64,000 bases of DNA, from the NCBI GenBank assembly GCA_963995525.1, contig OZ023208.1, positions 19,243,832-19,307,831 on the forward strand, read 5' to 3'. The notes under the pieces were generated by a model, which saw only the letters and a list, made by a program, of their open reading frames with translations, had not been told where the DNA came from and did not search any database. The position numbers and the translations under genes are program-made. This stretch comes from Escarpia spicata. Taxonomy: Eukaryota; Annelida; Polychaeta; Sabellida; Siboglinidae. The first letter of the stretch is position 1. Every line of letters begins with the position of its first letter. This document shows positions 49,010 to 60,270 of the stretch, one piece after another.

Positions 49010-50203
49010 ACACTGTGACAGTGCGTTGCAGACCACCACTATGGAAACAACTGGACGTGACACTATTAAATCATAACATGGCCTGACCAAGTCACAGCAG
49101 ACCACTACAGACACAACAGAACGTGTAACACTATTAAATCATAACATGTCCTGACCAAGTCACAGCAGACCACTACAGATACAACAGAACATGTAACACT
49201 ATTAAATCATAACATGCCCTGACCAAGTCACAACAGACCACTACAGATACAACAGAACGTGTAACACTATTAAATCATAACATGTCCTGACCAAGTCACA
49301 TCAGACCACTACAGACACAACAGAACGTGTAACACTATTAAATCATAACATGTCCTGACCAAGTCATAGCAGACCACTACAGACACATGCAACAGAACAT
49401 GTAACACACTATTAAATCATAACATGTCCTGACCAAGTCACACCAGACCACTACAGACACAACAGAACATGTAACAATATTAAATCATAACGTGTCTTGA
49501 CCAAGTCACACCAGACCACTACAGACACAACAGAACATGTAACAATATTAAATCATAAAGTGTCTTGACCAAGTCACAGCAGACCACTACAGATACAACA
49601 GAACATGTAACACTATTAAATCATAATGTGTCCTGACCAAGTCACAGCAGACCACTACATATACAATAGAACGTGTAACACTATTAAATCATAACATGTC
49701 CTGACCAAGTCACAGCAGACCACTACAGATACAACAGAACATGTAACACTATTAAATCATAACATGTCCTGACCAAGTCACAGCAGAACACTACAGATAC
49801 AACAGAACGTGTAACACTATTAAATCATAACATGTCCTGACCAAGTCACAGCAGACCACTACAGATACAACAGAACATGTAACACTATTAAATCATAACA
49901 TGTCCTGACCAAGTCACAGCAGATCACTACAGATACAACAGAACATGTAACACTATTAAATCATAACATGCCCTGACCAGGTCACAGCAGACCACTACAG
50001 ACTAAACAGAATGTGTAACTATTAAATCATAACATGCCCTGACCTAGTCACAGCAGACCACTACAGACTCGGCAGAACGTGTAACACTATTAAATCATAA
50101 CATGCCCTGACCTAGTCACAGCAGACCACTATAGATACAACAGAACGTGTAACACTATTAAATCATAACATGTCCTGACCAAGTTCCAACAGACCACTAA
50201 GAC
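49010..50203. repeat. 68-bp satellite array
   Basis: About 17 units beginning CATGTCCTGACCAAGTCACA and containing CACTATTAAATCATAA; the first unit and the last few are more divergent. It lies about 430 bp before the laminin EGF exon. Confidence 0.93.
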
Positions 50204-50633
50204 AGGTTTTACTGTACATACTTTGTGCCGCAAAGCCTGTGCTGCTCTATACCTAGGATCACTCTCCCAAACTACCCCACCACATACGTTGTCCCAACGA
50301 CACAACCATTCAACAAAATGCTGAGATTTCTTGAAGACTATGTAGAACTATTTACCATTATATAGGAGAACAAAGCACACACTTATGATTACTGGTTATT
50401 GTATAATTCATGTTAGCGTAATAGTACTAAAGTAACAACTTCCAAAAATGGTGAAAAATACCCTTTATTTCACTATATCGGCCCTAGTTATGAAGATACT
50501 CACATAAGAATTGGGTTCCCTTGACACTTTTCACCGAGACGGTTGCCATAAACACCATTACAATACCGTGATAACTGACCATATATATATATATATTATA
50601 TATATATACATATCATTGTCTGTCTTTCCCCAG

Positions 50634-50778
50634 GATTCAAGACGTGTCTCTTGACATTGCTGAGAACCATGACACAGGCCGAGGCAGAGCATTTGGTGCG
50701 GAACAGTGCAACTGCCCTCTTGGCTATCGAGGATTGTCGTGTGAGCTGAGTCGCCCCTTCGAGTCTGTTATATACCGG
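50634..50778 (+). CDS. Laminin-type EGF exon of a basement-membrane-type protein
   Basis: Strong acceptor (GTCTGTCTTTCCCCAG) and donor (CCGG|GTAAGT); entry after one base, exit phase 0; 48 codons. It reads IQDVSLDIAENHDTGRGRAF then GAEQCNCPLGYRGLSCE. This matches the junction seen in perlecan and laminins, where the last strand of a laminin IV domain (VSxDxA...TGxGRA) runs into a laminin EGF repeat (VEQCxCPxGYxGxSC). The exon ends with LSRPFESVIYR. Upstream laminin IV exons were not found in the window. Laminin G and EGF exons follow on the same strand from 54.5 kb, so a perlecan-like gene is likely but not proven. Confidence 0.75.
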
Positions 50779-51384
50779 GTAAGTGTACAAATTCCTGTTT
50801 TCTCACTTCTCTTAAAAATATAAAGATTATACAGATACTGCATTGCCATGATAAACATAAAATATATGTCAATTTAGAATGTGTGTTGGTGTTATAACAT
50901 ACAGTCACATCAAACATGTATTATACTCTGTCATATGAACAATTATCTAAAAATTAATTATCCATTAACATTGCTAGGCTAAGCTATAAAATTAACACAT
51001 AAAAGAAGAATAAAACACATGTGGCAAAATTCCATTCCATTAATCAGTCGCTCAGACTTATATTTATTCCCTAATAATGCAATATAAATGCAGCCACGGC
51101 GTGGGGGTAGAAACTGTCTCTGAAGCGATTTGTGTTAGCTCGGATATATCTGAATTACCTGCTTGAAGAAAGTTATTCGAACAGATGTTGAACGGCGTGT
51201 GTTGGATCAGTGATAATGTTTTGAGCTCTCGTCTTTGATCTCTCACTGTGAGTCTTGGAATCTTTTTGTGTATAATTTAGTTTGTTCACTTTCTTGCCTC
51301 TTGCAATGTTTTTACGTTTTTCACTGAATGTGTTACAATCACAATATTAATTTTCTGTGCAGTTGTTTCCTAATGTAATGATGA
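50779..51384. other. Intron after the laminin EGF exon
   Basis: No recognised feature before the CR1 fragment. Confidence 0.55.
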
Positions 51385-52512
51385 TAACAAGATTTAACAA
51401 GATTGCCGTCCAGAAAATTAACTCTAGATGGCAGATAGACAAGGAAGCCTTTTGGCTTATTGAGAGTCCAGTATTTTTTATCTACGTGTATTCCGCCCTT
51501 TTGTGCAAATTTTTTTTATAAACATTCACGCTACTGGCACCAACACAATCAGGAGATAATCTGTTCCATTCATTTAGAGTCCTTTGTGAGAATGAGAACT
51601 TTCTTATATATAATCGACACTATTCCTTTATTAATGTAACTTCATGTCCTCTGGTTCTTCTATCTTTCTTAACTGAGAAAAACCATTTCTATTAATATTT
51701 TCATAACCATTCAATATTTTAAACACTTCTATCTGATCTCCTCTGAGTCTCCTGGGGCCGGTTTCATGAAGTGGCTAAGAACGTTCTTAACGTTAAGATG
51801 ATGGTTTTAGTAAATGACGTGATTTGTTAAATATAAGCAAACATAGGAGTTTATGCAAATACGTGATGCTAAGTAATTGCGTAACTTTAAGTACGCTTCA
51901 TGAAACCGGCTCCTGGTCTCTAGTGTTGTTAAACCACATTTTTAGGCGTATTTCTTAACAAAGATACCTCTGATTTTGTATAATTTTAGTTACTCTCCTC
52001 TATACTCTTTCTAGCATATCTATGTTCTTCCTGCGATATGGTCTCCACGCTTGAATACAATATTCTAAATGAGACCTAACTATTGTTTTGTACAGCGGTA
52101 TTATTAGCTCTTTTTTCATATACGTTATGTTTCGCCTAATTAATCCAAGGATTTTGTTTCCCTTTGAAGCAGCCATACCGCACTGCTCTGAAACCTTCAT
52201 ATCAGAACTAATGGTTAACCCTAAGTCCTTTTCTTTTGCAGTAGTACTTAGTACAGAACCCCCCATTGTATATTGTATATCTTCGTTCTCATGTCCTGTA
52301 TGGAGGAGGCATTTACATTTCCCAAAATTGAACAACATTTGCCATTTTTTAGACCATTTCATCAACCTGTCAAGATCATCTTGTAAATGCTGTCTATCTC
52401 CATCACATTTAATGCTTCTAAACAATTTTGAATCATCCACAAATTTCAATACATTTCTTGTTATATAATCATCCAAATAATTTATATATATTAAGAATAA
52501 TATAGGTCCCAG
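51385..52512 (-). mobile_element. CR1-like LINE fragment, 3' part
   Basis: The minus strand encodes MDDYITRNVLKFVDDSKLF (FADD decayed to FVDD), SEQCGMAASKGNKILGL and IVRSHLEYCIQAWRPYRRK, then broken C-terminal sequence down to the AACAAGATTTAACAAGATTG tail. It is interrupted by the MITE at 51756-51910 and cut at its upstream end by the hAT-like element. Confidence 0.85.
51756..51910. mobile_element. 155-bp MITE nested in the CR1 fragment
   Basis: Terminal inverted repeats GGCCGGTTTCATGAAG / CTTCATGAAACCGGC. The CR1 sequence TCTCCTGGTCTCTAG (intact at about 30.1 kb) is split here, with TCCTGG on both sides, a 6-7 bp target-site duplication. No coding sequence. Confidence 0.85.
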
Positions 52513-53192
52513 TCAGGGATGGGTCAAATACATGCACAATGTACTTGAAAAATATAGGCAAGTACAAGTACTTTGTGAAAAACTCAAGTACAAATACCAA
52601 GTACTTTGACAATTTTAGTCAAGTACATTGACAATTTTAGTCAAGTACAGTCAAGTACATTGAACGCTACGTTGTTTCATAATAGTGAAAATCAAAGCTG
52701 TGAAAACACAAAAGCAGTATTATGCATTTATTCATTATTTATTTAAGTCATCAACGCATAAAACACGGGAATTTTGCATCAACTATTGAGATGTTCAGCA
52801 CTCAACAGTCATTTCTTGTTGCACCGCACAAACATGATCCATTGAAACTTTTCACGGCGAAAGACTGCCTGGGACAGTGTAATAGATGCTTGGATTCAAT
52901 AGTTCTTTGAAAATTGTTTGAACTGTGTTATGAAGCTTTGTACAAAATAAGAATAAATAAACAGCAATTTTCACTGTAGCCATTTTTTTCAATCCTTCTG
53001 ATAGACCCAACTACTTAACACAAATGTAAAAAAGTACTTGTAAAAAGTACTTGCCAAGTCCAAGTACTTTGATGGTTAAGTACAAGTCCAAATCCAAGTA
53101 CTGCACTTAGCAAAATGACAAGTACCAGTCCAAGTACAGTACTTGTTGTACTTAAGTACACAAGTACTCAAGTACTTGAACCCATCCCTGAT
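52513..53192. mobile_element. Non-autonomous hAT-like element
   Basis: Ends with CAGGGATGGGT(T)CAA and its inverse TTGAACCCATCCCTG, the CAG...CTG termini usual for hAT elements. Many copies of AAGTAC/GTACTT lie just inside each end, as expected for subterminal transposase-binding repeats. The interior (about 52690-52980) holds no transposase. The right flank does not duplicate the left flank, so one flank was probably lost. Confidence 0.7.
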
Positions 53193-54411
53193 TAGTTGTA
53201 TATTTTGTTAATATATCCATTTTTGCTTTTTTATAACCAGTGAAGGCAGCAAGACTTCAGTGTTGTTGTAGTACAAAGCTGTGTTTGCAAATAGATACAT
53301 AATGGATGTAATAATGTTTTGAAAATGTTACCTTCTACAGTGTTCTACAAAGTGGCATCTTTAATTAAAAGAATCAAACAGTTTGCTCACTCAGTGCACA
53401 TAATAAATGTGAGAAATGTAAAAAATTATGTGCAAAGCAACTTTCTACTCTGCTTTTCATGCTCTGCTATAGCAGAATCCAGTTCTTATCGTGCAAGTTA
53501 ACATGTCCACATTCTTGCCGCTGTGCTTTGTACCTGCATTCTTGGAGATGACGAATACTGACAAATACTTCCCACATAAGTTCTTATGTCGTTGGAGTAG
53601 TGGAACTGGTGATTTCAACGATTGCTGTGACAAATTAACCTGCACACGGAGAGACATTTTGTGTTCATAAACAGTTCCTAGGGAAAGAACATTCCTACAT
53701 TAGCCACATTTCATATGCAACAGTTGAAATGTCAGTAGTTACAATAGCCAGGGCAGCTAATGTTTTTTTATTGATGTTTTCAAGTAATATGACACTTGTT
53801 GTATATGGGGAAGTAGAGGAGAAGAAGGTAGGGAAAATGTATGCGATTTCTCAGCATCCAGAATTTCTCCTTGAATCTTTTAGCATAAAGCCATATAAAT
53901 CGGTTAATCATACGTGAATAACAGCTGGTGATGATTGGCTGTAACGTTTATAAATGTTGTAATGTATTTTATCTTACATTGTGGACATAAAATAAGTTTT
54001 TTCTCTCTTTGAGATGATTAGAATAAATCCTTGTTGAAATGCCAGGTTTGCTCTATATAAAATCTATCCATATTTGTTGTACTTGTCCACACATGTGGTT
54101 AATTACCCTTATTCCTGGTGTACTGCTGGAGTCAACAACATGGATTCTAGGCAGCTTCACAGTATGGGCCTTTATATGCATCTTCTACCTATTTGTGTGT
54201 TTATTTTTGTCGCATTTGCAGGAATCTTATTTCCACACACAGCTGCTTTAATGGTCAAACCCATTGGTCTAGATGTACCTGCTTTTGTTCCTTCCTTGTA
54301 AACACTACTTGTGTACTCTACTTGTGTACACAACTTGTATACACTACTTTTGTACCCTGGCTTTACAGCTTCAGCCACTGCTTTTGCATCTGATCAGCTA
54401 TAAATCAGCCT
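53193..54411. other. Intron sequence before the triplicated segment
   Basis: The earlier exons of the laminin G domain should lie here or be missing; I could not recognise them. Confidence 0.4.
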
Positions 54412-54493
54412 ACTTGACTTAAAGTCAAGTCAACAAGTAGAGGGAGAATAGAAACAGTAAGTTATAAGGCCTTTTGATTATTCCTCTTTGCAG

Positions 54494-54621
54494 GTTCGTC
54501 CCATGGCTGAACTGTTGGGCTCAATCTGAAGAGACCCTTGGAACATGAGCGTGTTGACCCTAATGTGAGGGTTGCCCCTGGGGTGGGGATTGATACCAGC
54601 TTCCATGGTTGTATTGGAGAG
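54494..54621 (+). pseudogene. Laminin G exon, copy 1, with in-frame stop
   Basis: Acceptor CCTCTTTGCAG, entry GT (phase 1), exit GAG|GTAGGT (phase 0). In the correct frame it reads SSHG, a TGA stop, then LNLKRPLEHERVDPNV and IDTSFHGCIGE. The stop stands where copies 2 and 3 have CGA (Arg), a CpG-type C to T change; six extra bases (in frame) follow. All other features are those of the C-terminal part of a laminin G domain (FHGCI). Unless skipped, it would end the protein. Confidence 0.72.
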
Positions 54622-54789
54622 GTAGGTGGCAAGACTACAAAGAGGGTGAATGTCAGAGCTATGTTCCGTCCATACATATAACACTGTTGTAGTTGCAGAC
54701 TGATAGCCACATCGACATGGTAACACTATACAATCTAATATTAATAGGTTGATTGTTGATAGATAGTTATCATTTGTATCAACTTTCTT

Positions 54790-55315
54790 ACATTGCCACA
54801 GGGGGTTGTGGTGTGCTATAAACATGACATTGTCATATATGGTGTGCTGTAAACATGACATTGCCATGATGGGTGTGCTGTAAACATTACATTGCCACAA
54901 ATGGGTGATGTAAACATTACATTACATTACCATGGAGGGTGTGCTGTAAACATTGCATTACCACAAGGGATGTTCTGTAAACTTTACATTGCTATGATAT
55001 GTGTGCTATAAACATTACATTACCACAAGGGGTGTTGTGAACAGTGCATTGTTGTGAGGGGTGTACTGTAAACATTACATTACCACAGCGGGTGATGTGA
55101 ACAGTGCATTGCTGTGAGAGGTGTACTGTAAACATTACACTACCATGAATGCTTTGCTGTAAACATTACATTGTTATGATGGGTTTGTTGTAAACAATAC
55201 ATTGCTATAAAGGTGGTGATATAACCATTACATTGTCACAAAGGATGTGCTATGAACATTAGATTGTCACGAGGAACTGCTGTAAACATTTCCTTGCCAT
55301 GAGAGTTGTCTTGCT
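54790..55315. repeat. Degenerate minisatellite in the intron of copy 1
   Basis: Units of about 30-40 bp with GTGCTGTAAACATTACATT; equivalents lie at about 56690-57210 and 58585-59050. Confidence 0.85.
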
Positions 55316-55319
55316 GTAG

Positions 55320-55491
55320 GTGATTCTGAAGTGTCACACATTTAACGTGGTGGATGACGCGATTGCCAGCAGTAAAATTGTCGACTGTGGTGACGTGACA
55401 CCCTGTGTCAAGCGACCCTGCACTGTTGATGGACAGTGTATCGAAATGAGCAGCACAGAATGTAGGTGTGTCTGTCCAGCGCAATACACAG
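55320..55491 (+). CDS. Laminin G tail plus EGF exon, copy 1
   Basis: Acceptor TTGCTGTAG, phase 0 entry, exit ACAG|GTATGT (phase 1). It finishes the laminin G fold with VILKCHTFNVVDDAIASSKI and VDC, the partner of the Cys in FHGC. An EGF module follows: CVKRPCTVDGQCIEMSSTEC, RCVCPAQYTG. The EGF's last Cys should be in the next exon. Unlike copies 2 and 3 it has Cys for Gly (LKCH), an unpaired Cys. Confidence 0.78.
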
Positions 55492-56396
55492 GTATGTATT
55501 TAGTTCGCAGTTCTGCAATTATCCTAGGGAGATACCTTGTGTGGATGTTGCTAACTCGATCATATTTAACTTAGACAAATATAATATATACATCCTCGCG
55601 TGCCAGGGGTCGCTGTTGCTGGTTACGTCAGTGCCAGCCAGCAGTACCCACTGGCTGATCGCTTTGCGAAACTCTGAATTTAAACTCAGTCTCTGAAATC
55701 GCTCACTATATCAATGGTTGGCGGCAGGTCAGGTGGTCATAATAAACCTAATTTCAACCAACCGTGGCTCATGTTACATGCACTATTTAGGAAGTTGAAG
55801 TAATTATTCAAATACACACTACTGGGATTCCCAAAAGTCGATTATCCGTCATCAAATTGGAGGGGTATTTGCACTGTTCTCACGGGTGATGCAGTCGTGA
55901 CTGGCGAAGTCAATTACTAGTTTGACTTATCTAACTTCCACACTTCACATAAGAGATCTGTCAGGGCTAGTTTTGCATGGCAAATAACCCTGGCTTGCGA
56001 GGATGAATGTATCTATATACACCTGTATATCTATAACTCAAATACAATTTTCTGTAATTCTGATACAGTTTTAGATGACTTGAATGCTTTTTTAGTTTGG
56101 GACACAAATATTTGTAAATAAAATTTCACATTAAATGTAGAGATAGTAGCAATGTAGGTGTAAATTAATGTATTACCCGGTTCCCGTCAGTCTGAAAATG
56201 TAGTTCACAGTCAAACTGTATTTTGCATTACAATTTTGCAACTTGTAGTAACTCATATCTTATAGTGATACATAATGTCTCTAGTTGGTTACCACTGACC
56301 ATTGTAAAAGGAATATTGAGCATCTAAAGTCAAGTCAACAAATAGAGGGAGAATGGAAACAGTAAGTTATAAGGCCTTTTGATTATTCCTCTGCAG

Positions 56397-56518
56397 GTTC
56401 GTCCCGTGGTCGAACTATCAATCTGAAGAGACCCTTGGTACATGGGGGTGTTGACCCTAATGTGATGGTTGCCCATGGGGTTGCGATGGATACCAGCTTC
56501 CATGGTTGTATTGGAGAG
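56397..56518 (+). CDS. Laminin G exon, copy 2, intact
   Basis: Acceptor TTATTCCTCTGCAG, phase 1 entry, exit GAG|GTAGGT. Forty codons: SSRGRTINLKRPLVHGGVDP, NVMVAHGVAMDTSFHGCIGE. It resembles the end of laminin G domains of perlecan, agrin and similar proteins (LYVGG... GFxGCI). With the exon at 57217 it forms a phase 1 to phase 1 module. After the EGF exon of copy 1, the G|GT junction codes Gly (QYTGSSRG), so splicing from copy to copy keeps frame. The N-terminal two thirds of the domain is not encoded inside each copy. Confidence 0.78.
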
Positions 56519-57216
56519 GTAGGTGGCAAGGCTACAAAGAGGGTGAATGACAGAACTATGTTCCGTCCATACATGTAACACAGTTGTAGTTGCAGACTGA
56601 TAGCCACATCAACAAGTTAACACTATACAATCTAATATTAACAGGTTGATTGTTGATAGATAGTTATCATTTTTATCAACTTTTTTACATTGCCACAGGG
56701 GATTGTGGTATGCTGTAAACATGACATTGTCATATACGGTGTGCTGTAAACAAGACATTGCCATGATGGGTGTGCTGTAAACATTACGTTGCCACAAATG
56801 GGTGATGTAAACATTACATTACATTACCATAGAGGGTGTGCTGTAAGCATTGCATTATCACAAGGGATGTTCTGTAAACTTTACATTGCTATGATAGGTG
56901 TGCTATAAACATTACATTACCACAAGGGGTGTTGTGAACAGTGCATTGTTGTGAGGGGTGTACTGTAAACATTACATTACCACAGCGGGTGATGTGAACA
57001 CTGCATTGCTGTGAGGGGTGTACTGTAAACATTACATTACCATGAAGGCTTTGCTGTAAACATTACATTGTTATGATGGGTTTGTTGTAAACAATACATT
57101 GCAATAAAGGTGGTGATATAAACATTACATTGCCACAAAGGATGTGCTATGAACATTAGATTGTCAAGAGGAACTGCTGTAAACATTTCCTTGCCATGAG
57201 AGTTGTCTTGCTGTAG

Positions 57217-57388
57217 GTGATTCTGAAAGGTCACACATTTAACGTGGTGGATGACGCGATTGCCAGCAGTAACATTGTCGACTGTGGTGACGTGACACCC
57301 TGTGTCAAGCGACCCTGCACTGTTGATGGACAGTGTATCGAAATGAGCAGCACAGAATGTAGGTGTGTCTGTCCAGCGCAATACACGG
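57217..57388 (+). CDS. Laminin G tail plus EGF exon, copy 2, intact
   Basis: Differs from copy 1 by very few bases: LKGH instead of LKCH and SSNI instead of SSKI. Splice sites and Cys pattern are intact. It is the only EGF exon sitting next to an intact laminin G exon within its own copy. Confidence 0.8.
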
Positions 57389-58293
57389 GTATGTATTTAG
57401 TTCGCAGGTCTGCAATTATCCTAGGGAGATGCCTTGTGTGGATGTTGCTAACTCGGTCATATTTAACTCAGACAAATATAATATATACATCCTCGCGTGC
57501 CAGGGGTCGCTGTTGCTGGTTACGTCAGTGCCAGCCAGCAGTACCCACTGGCTGATCGCTTTGCGAAACTCTCAATTTAAACTCAGTCTCTGAAATCGCT
57601 CACTATATCAATGGTTGGCGGCAGGTCAGGTGGTCATAATAAAACTAATTTCAACCAACCGTGGCTCATGTTACATGCACTATTTAGGAAGTTGAAGCGA
57701 TTATTCAAATACACACTACTGGGATTCCCAAAAGTCGATTATCCGTCATCAAATTGGAGGGGTATTTGCACTGTTCTAACGGGTGATGCAGTCGTGACTG
57801 GCGAAGTCAATTACTAGTTTGACTTATCTAACTTCCACACTTCACATAAGAGATCTGTCAGGGCTAGTTTTGCATGGCAAATAACCCTGGCTTGCGTGGA
57901 TGAATGTATCTATATACACCTGTATATCTATAACTCAAATGCAATTTTCTGTAATTTTGATACAGTTTTAGATGACTTGAATGCTTTTTTAGTTTGGGAC
58001 ACAAATATTTGTAAATAAAATTTCACATTAAATGTAGAGATAGTAGCAATGTAGGTGTAAATTAATGTATTACCCGGTTCCCGTCAGTCTGAAAATGTAG
58101 TTCACAGTCAAACTGTATTTTGCATTACAATTTTGCAACTTGTAGTAACTCATATCTTATAGTGATACATAATGTCTCTAGTTGGTTACCACTGACCATT
58201 GTAACAGGAATATTGAGCAACTAAAGTCAAGTCAACAAATAGAGGGAGAATGGAAACAGTAAGTTATAAGGCCTTTTGATTATTCCTCTGCAG

Positions 58294-58415
58294 GTTCGTC
58301 CCGTGGTCGAACTATCAATCTGAAGAGACCCTTGGTACATGGGGGTGTTGACCCTAATGTGATGGTTGCCCATGGGGTTGCGATGGATACCAGCTTCCAT
58401 GGTTGTATTGGAGAG
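58294..58415 (+). CDS. Laminin G exon, copy 3, intact
   Basis: Identical in sequence to copy 2 over the exon as far as I can read it, with the same splice sites. Its partner EGF exon at 59054 is broken. Confidence 0.7.
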
Positions 58416-59053
58416 GTAGGTGGCAAGGCTACAAAGAGGGTGAATGACAGAACTATGTTCCGTCCATACATGTAACACAGTTGTAGTTGCAGACTGATAG
58501 CCACATCAACAAGTTAACACTATACAATCTAATATTAACAGGTTGATTGTTGATAGATAGTTATCATTTTTATCAACTTTCTTACATTACCACAGGGGAT
58601 TGTGGTATGCTGTAAACATGACATTGTCATATACGGTGTGCTGTAAACATGACATTGCCATGATGGGTGTGCTGTAAACATTACGTTACCACAAATGGGT
58701 GATGTAAACATTACATTACATTACCATAGAGGGTGTGCTGTAAGCATTGCATTACCACAAGGGATGTTCTGTAAACTTTACATTGCTATGATAGGTGTGC
58801 TATAAATATTACATTACCACAAGGGGTGTTGTGAACAGTGCATTGTTGTGAGGGGTGTACTGTAAACATTAAATTACCATGAAGGCTTTGCTGTAAACAT
58901 TACATTGTTATGATGGGTTTGTTGTAAACAATACATTGCTATAAAGATGGTGGTATAAACATTACATTGCCACAAAGGATGTACTATGAACATTAGATTG
59001 TCACGAGGAACTGCTGTAAACATTTCTTTGCCATGAGAGTTGTCTTGCTGTAG

Positions 59054-59225
59054 GTGATTCTGAAGGGTCACACATATAACGTGGCGGATGACGCGATTGC
59101 CAGCAGTAACATTGTCGACTGTGGTGACGTGACGCCCTGTGTCAAGCGACCCTGCACTATTGATGGACAGTGTATTGAAGTTAGCAGCCCATAATATAGG
59201 TGTAACTGTCCAGCGCAATACATAG
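59054..59225 (+). pseudogene. Laminin G tail plus EGF exon, copy 3, with in-frame stop
   Basis: Reads VILKGHTYNVADDAIASSNI normally, then CIEVSSP and TAA at 59192-59194. Beyond the stop a conserved Cys has become Tyr (YRCNCP). Splice sites remain. This copy is therefore inactive or truncating. Confidence 0.8.
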
Positions 59226-59275
59226 GTATGTATTTAGTTTGCAGGTCTGCAATTATCCTAGCAGATGCCTTGTGT

Positions 59276-60270
59276 GGATGTATGTTTAAGCAGTATGTAT
59301 AAGGAGGTTTTGCTAGGCAACAGGTCTCATGATGGGTAGATTACTTGTCAGTGAATAAAGGTAACTTCTTAGGCAGTTGACTAATTTGAGTATTATTACT
59401 TCTCATCATTTATTGTGTTTTCCCATATTTCGATTCCAGTGATGTGTCACTTACTTTAATCAAACAAAATAGGTTTAAATATCTTATGTGCAAAATGGTG
59501 GCAACTTTCTGAAAACTTCAAAATGGTGGCAACTGAAGACATTCCGTCGAATATTTTGTTGCAACTGAAGACTCCAGTTTGAAAAGATGGTGCAAGATAT
59601 CCCACATTTACACATACTGATTTAACATCATATTAATAGCTAATTATTGATCACACTTTAACCAATATGAATTTAAAGCAATTTTGTTCCGTTTAAAAGT
59701 AAAACCCGGGTATTTGTGTTATTAGCTGTGGTATGAGTTTAATAATATGGACGATGTTGTTGACTTCAGGACTGCGAGGAAAGGAACTCTTGAGATCGAC
59801 GGATTTAGCTTTGTATAGGGATAATCTGGAGAAATATTATCCATGCTGAACACACACGGCAACATGTATATTGGTAAGTCTTACACATATCTCCTACTGA
59901 ACACTCACGGCAATAGGTATATACAAATGACCAAGTTATCCCTTCTGGTGGACCAGTATTTTTGTTAGTTTGTGTAATAATTGATGTATCCACTACGTTG
60001 CAGTTTTGCTTATGTCACAGTTCAATTTTGCTCGTAACCTCCGTCAAGCTTTGCTTTGTCAACAGTGTTGTTAATGGTTATATATATATATATAAGTGAA
60101 TTATATTACTATTGCTGCATGACATCTCATAAATCATTCATTCCCGCATACAGTTGTCATTTTAAAAACTTTGCCTTATGTTTTTGCCTTAAAGAAACAC
60201 TTTTGTGACCAGAATTTCAACAAGATATTCCACAGAATGTCCGAACCCACCACATATTTTCTGATTTATA
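59276..60270. other. Sequence between the triplication and the satellite
   Basis: AT-rich; an AT dinucleotide run lies at 60079-60095. No exon could be supported. Confidence 0.5.

Larger units (their letters stand above)
54412..59275. repeat. 1.9-kb segment in three tandem copies
   Basis: Copies run about 54412-56320, 56321-58218 and 58219-59275 (the last cut short). Exon-to-exon spacing is 1903 and 1897 bp. Copies 2 and 3 are nearly identical in their left part. Each carries a laminin G exon, a degenerate minisatellite (units like GTGTGCTGTAAACATTACAT) and an EGF exon. Confidence 0.93.

Noticed and set aside
49010..50203. Regular repeats with spacers, CRISPR-like at first sight
   Set aside because: The whole 68-bp unit is conserved without variable spacers, and the sequence is eukaryotic; a satellite.
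53452..53670. Plus-strand phrase with several Cys (FLCRWSSGTGDFNDCCDKLTC)-like pattern
   Set aside because: No acceptor or donor in a fitting phase and no family match; may be an old transposon remnant.
59788..59850. Possible final exon of the plus-strand gene after TTGACTTCAG
   Set aside because: In the phase required after the EGF exon it gives no Cys to finish the EGF fold; no domain is recognisable.
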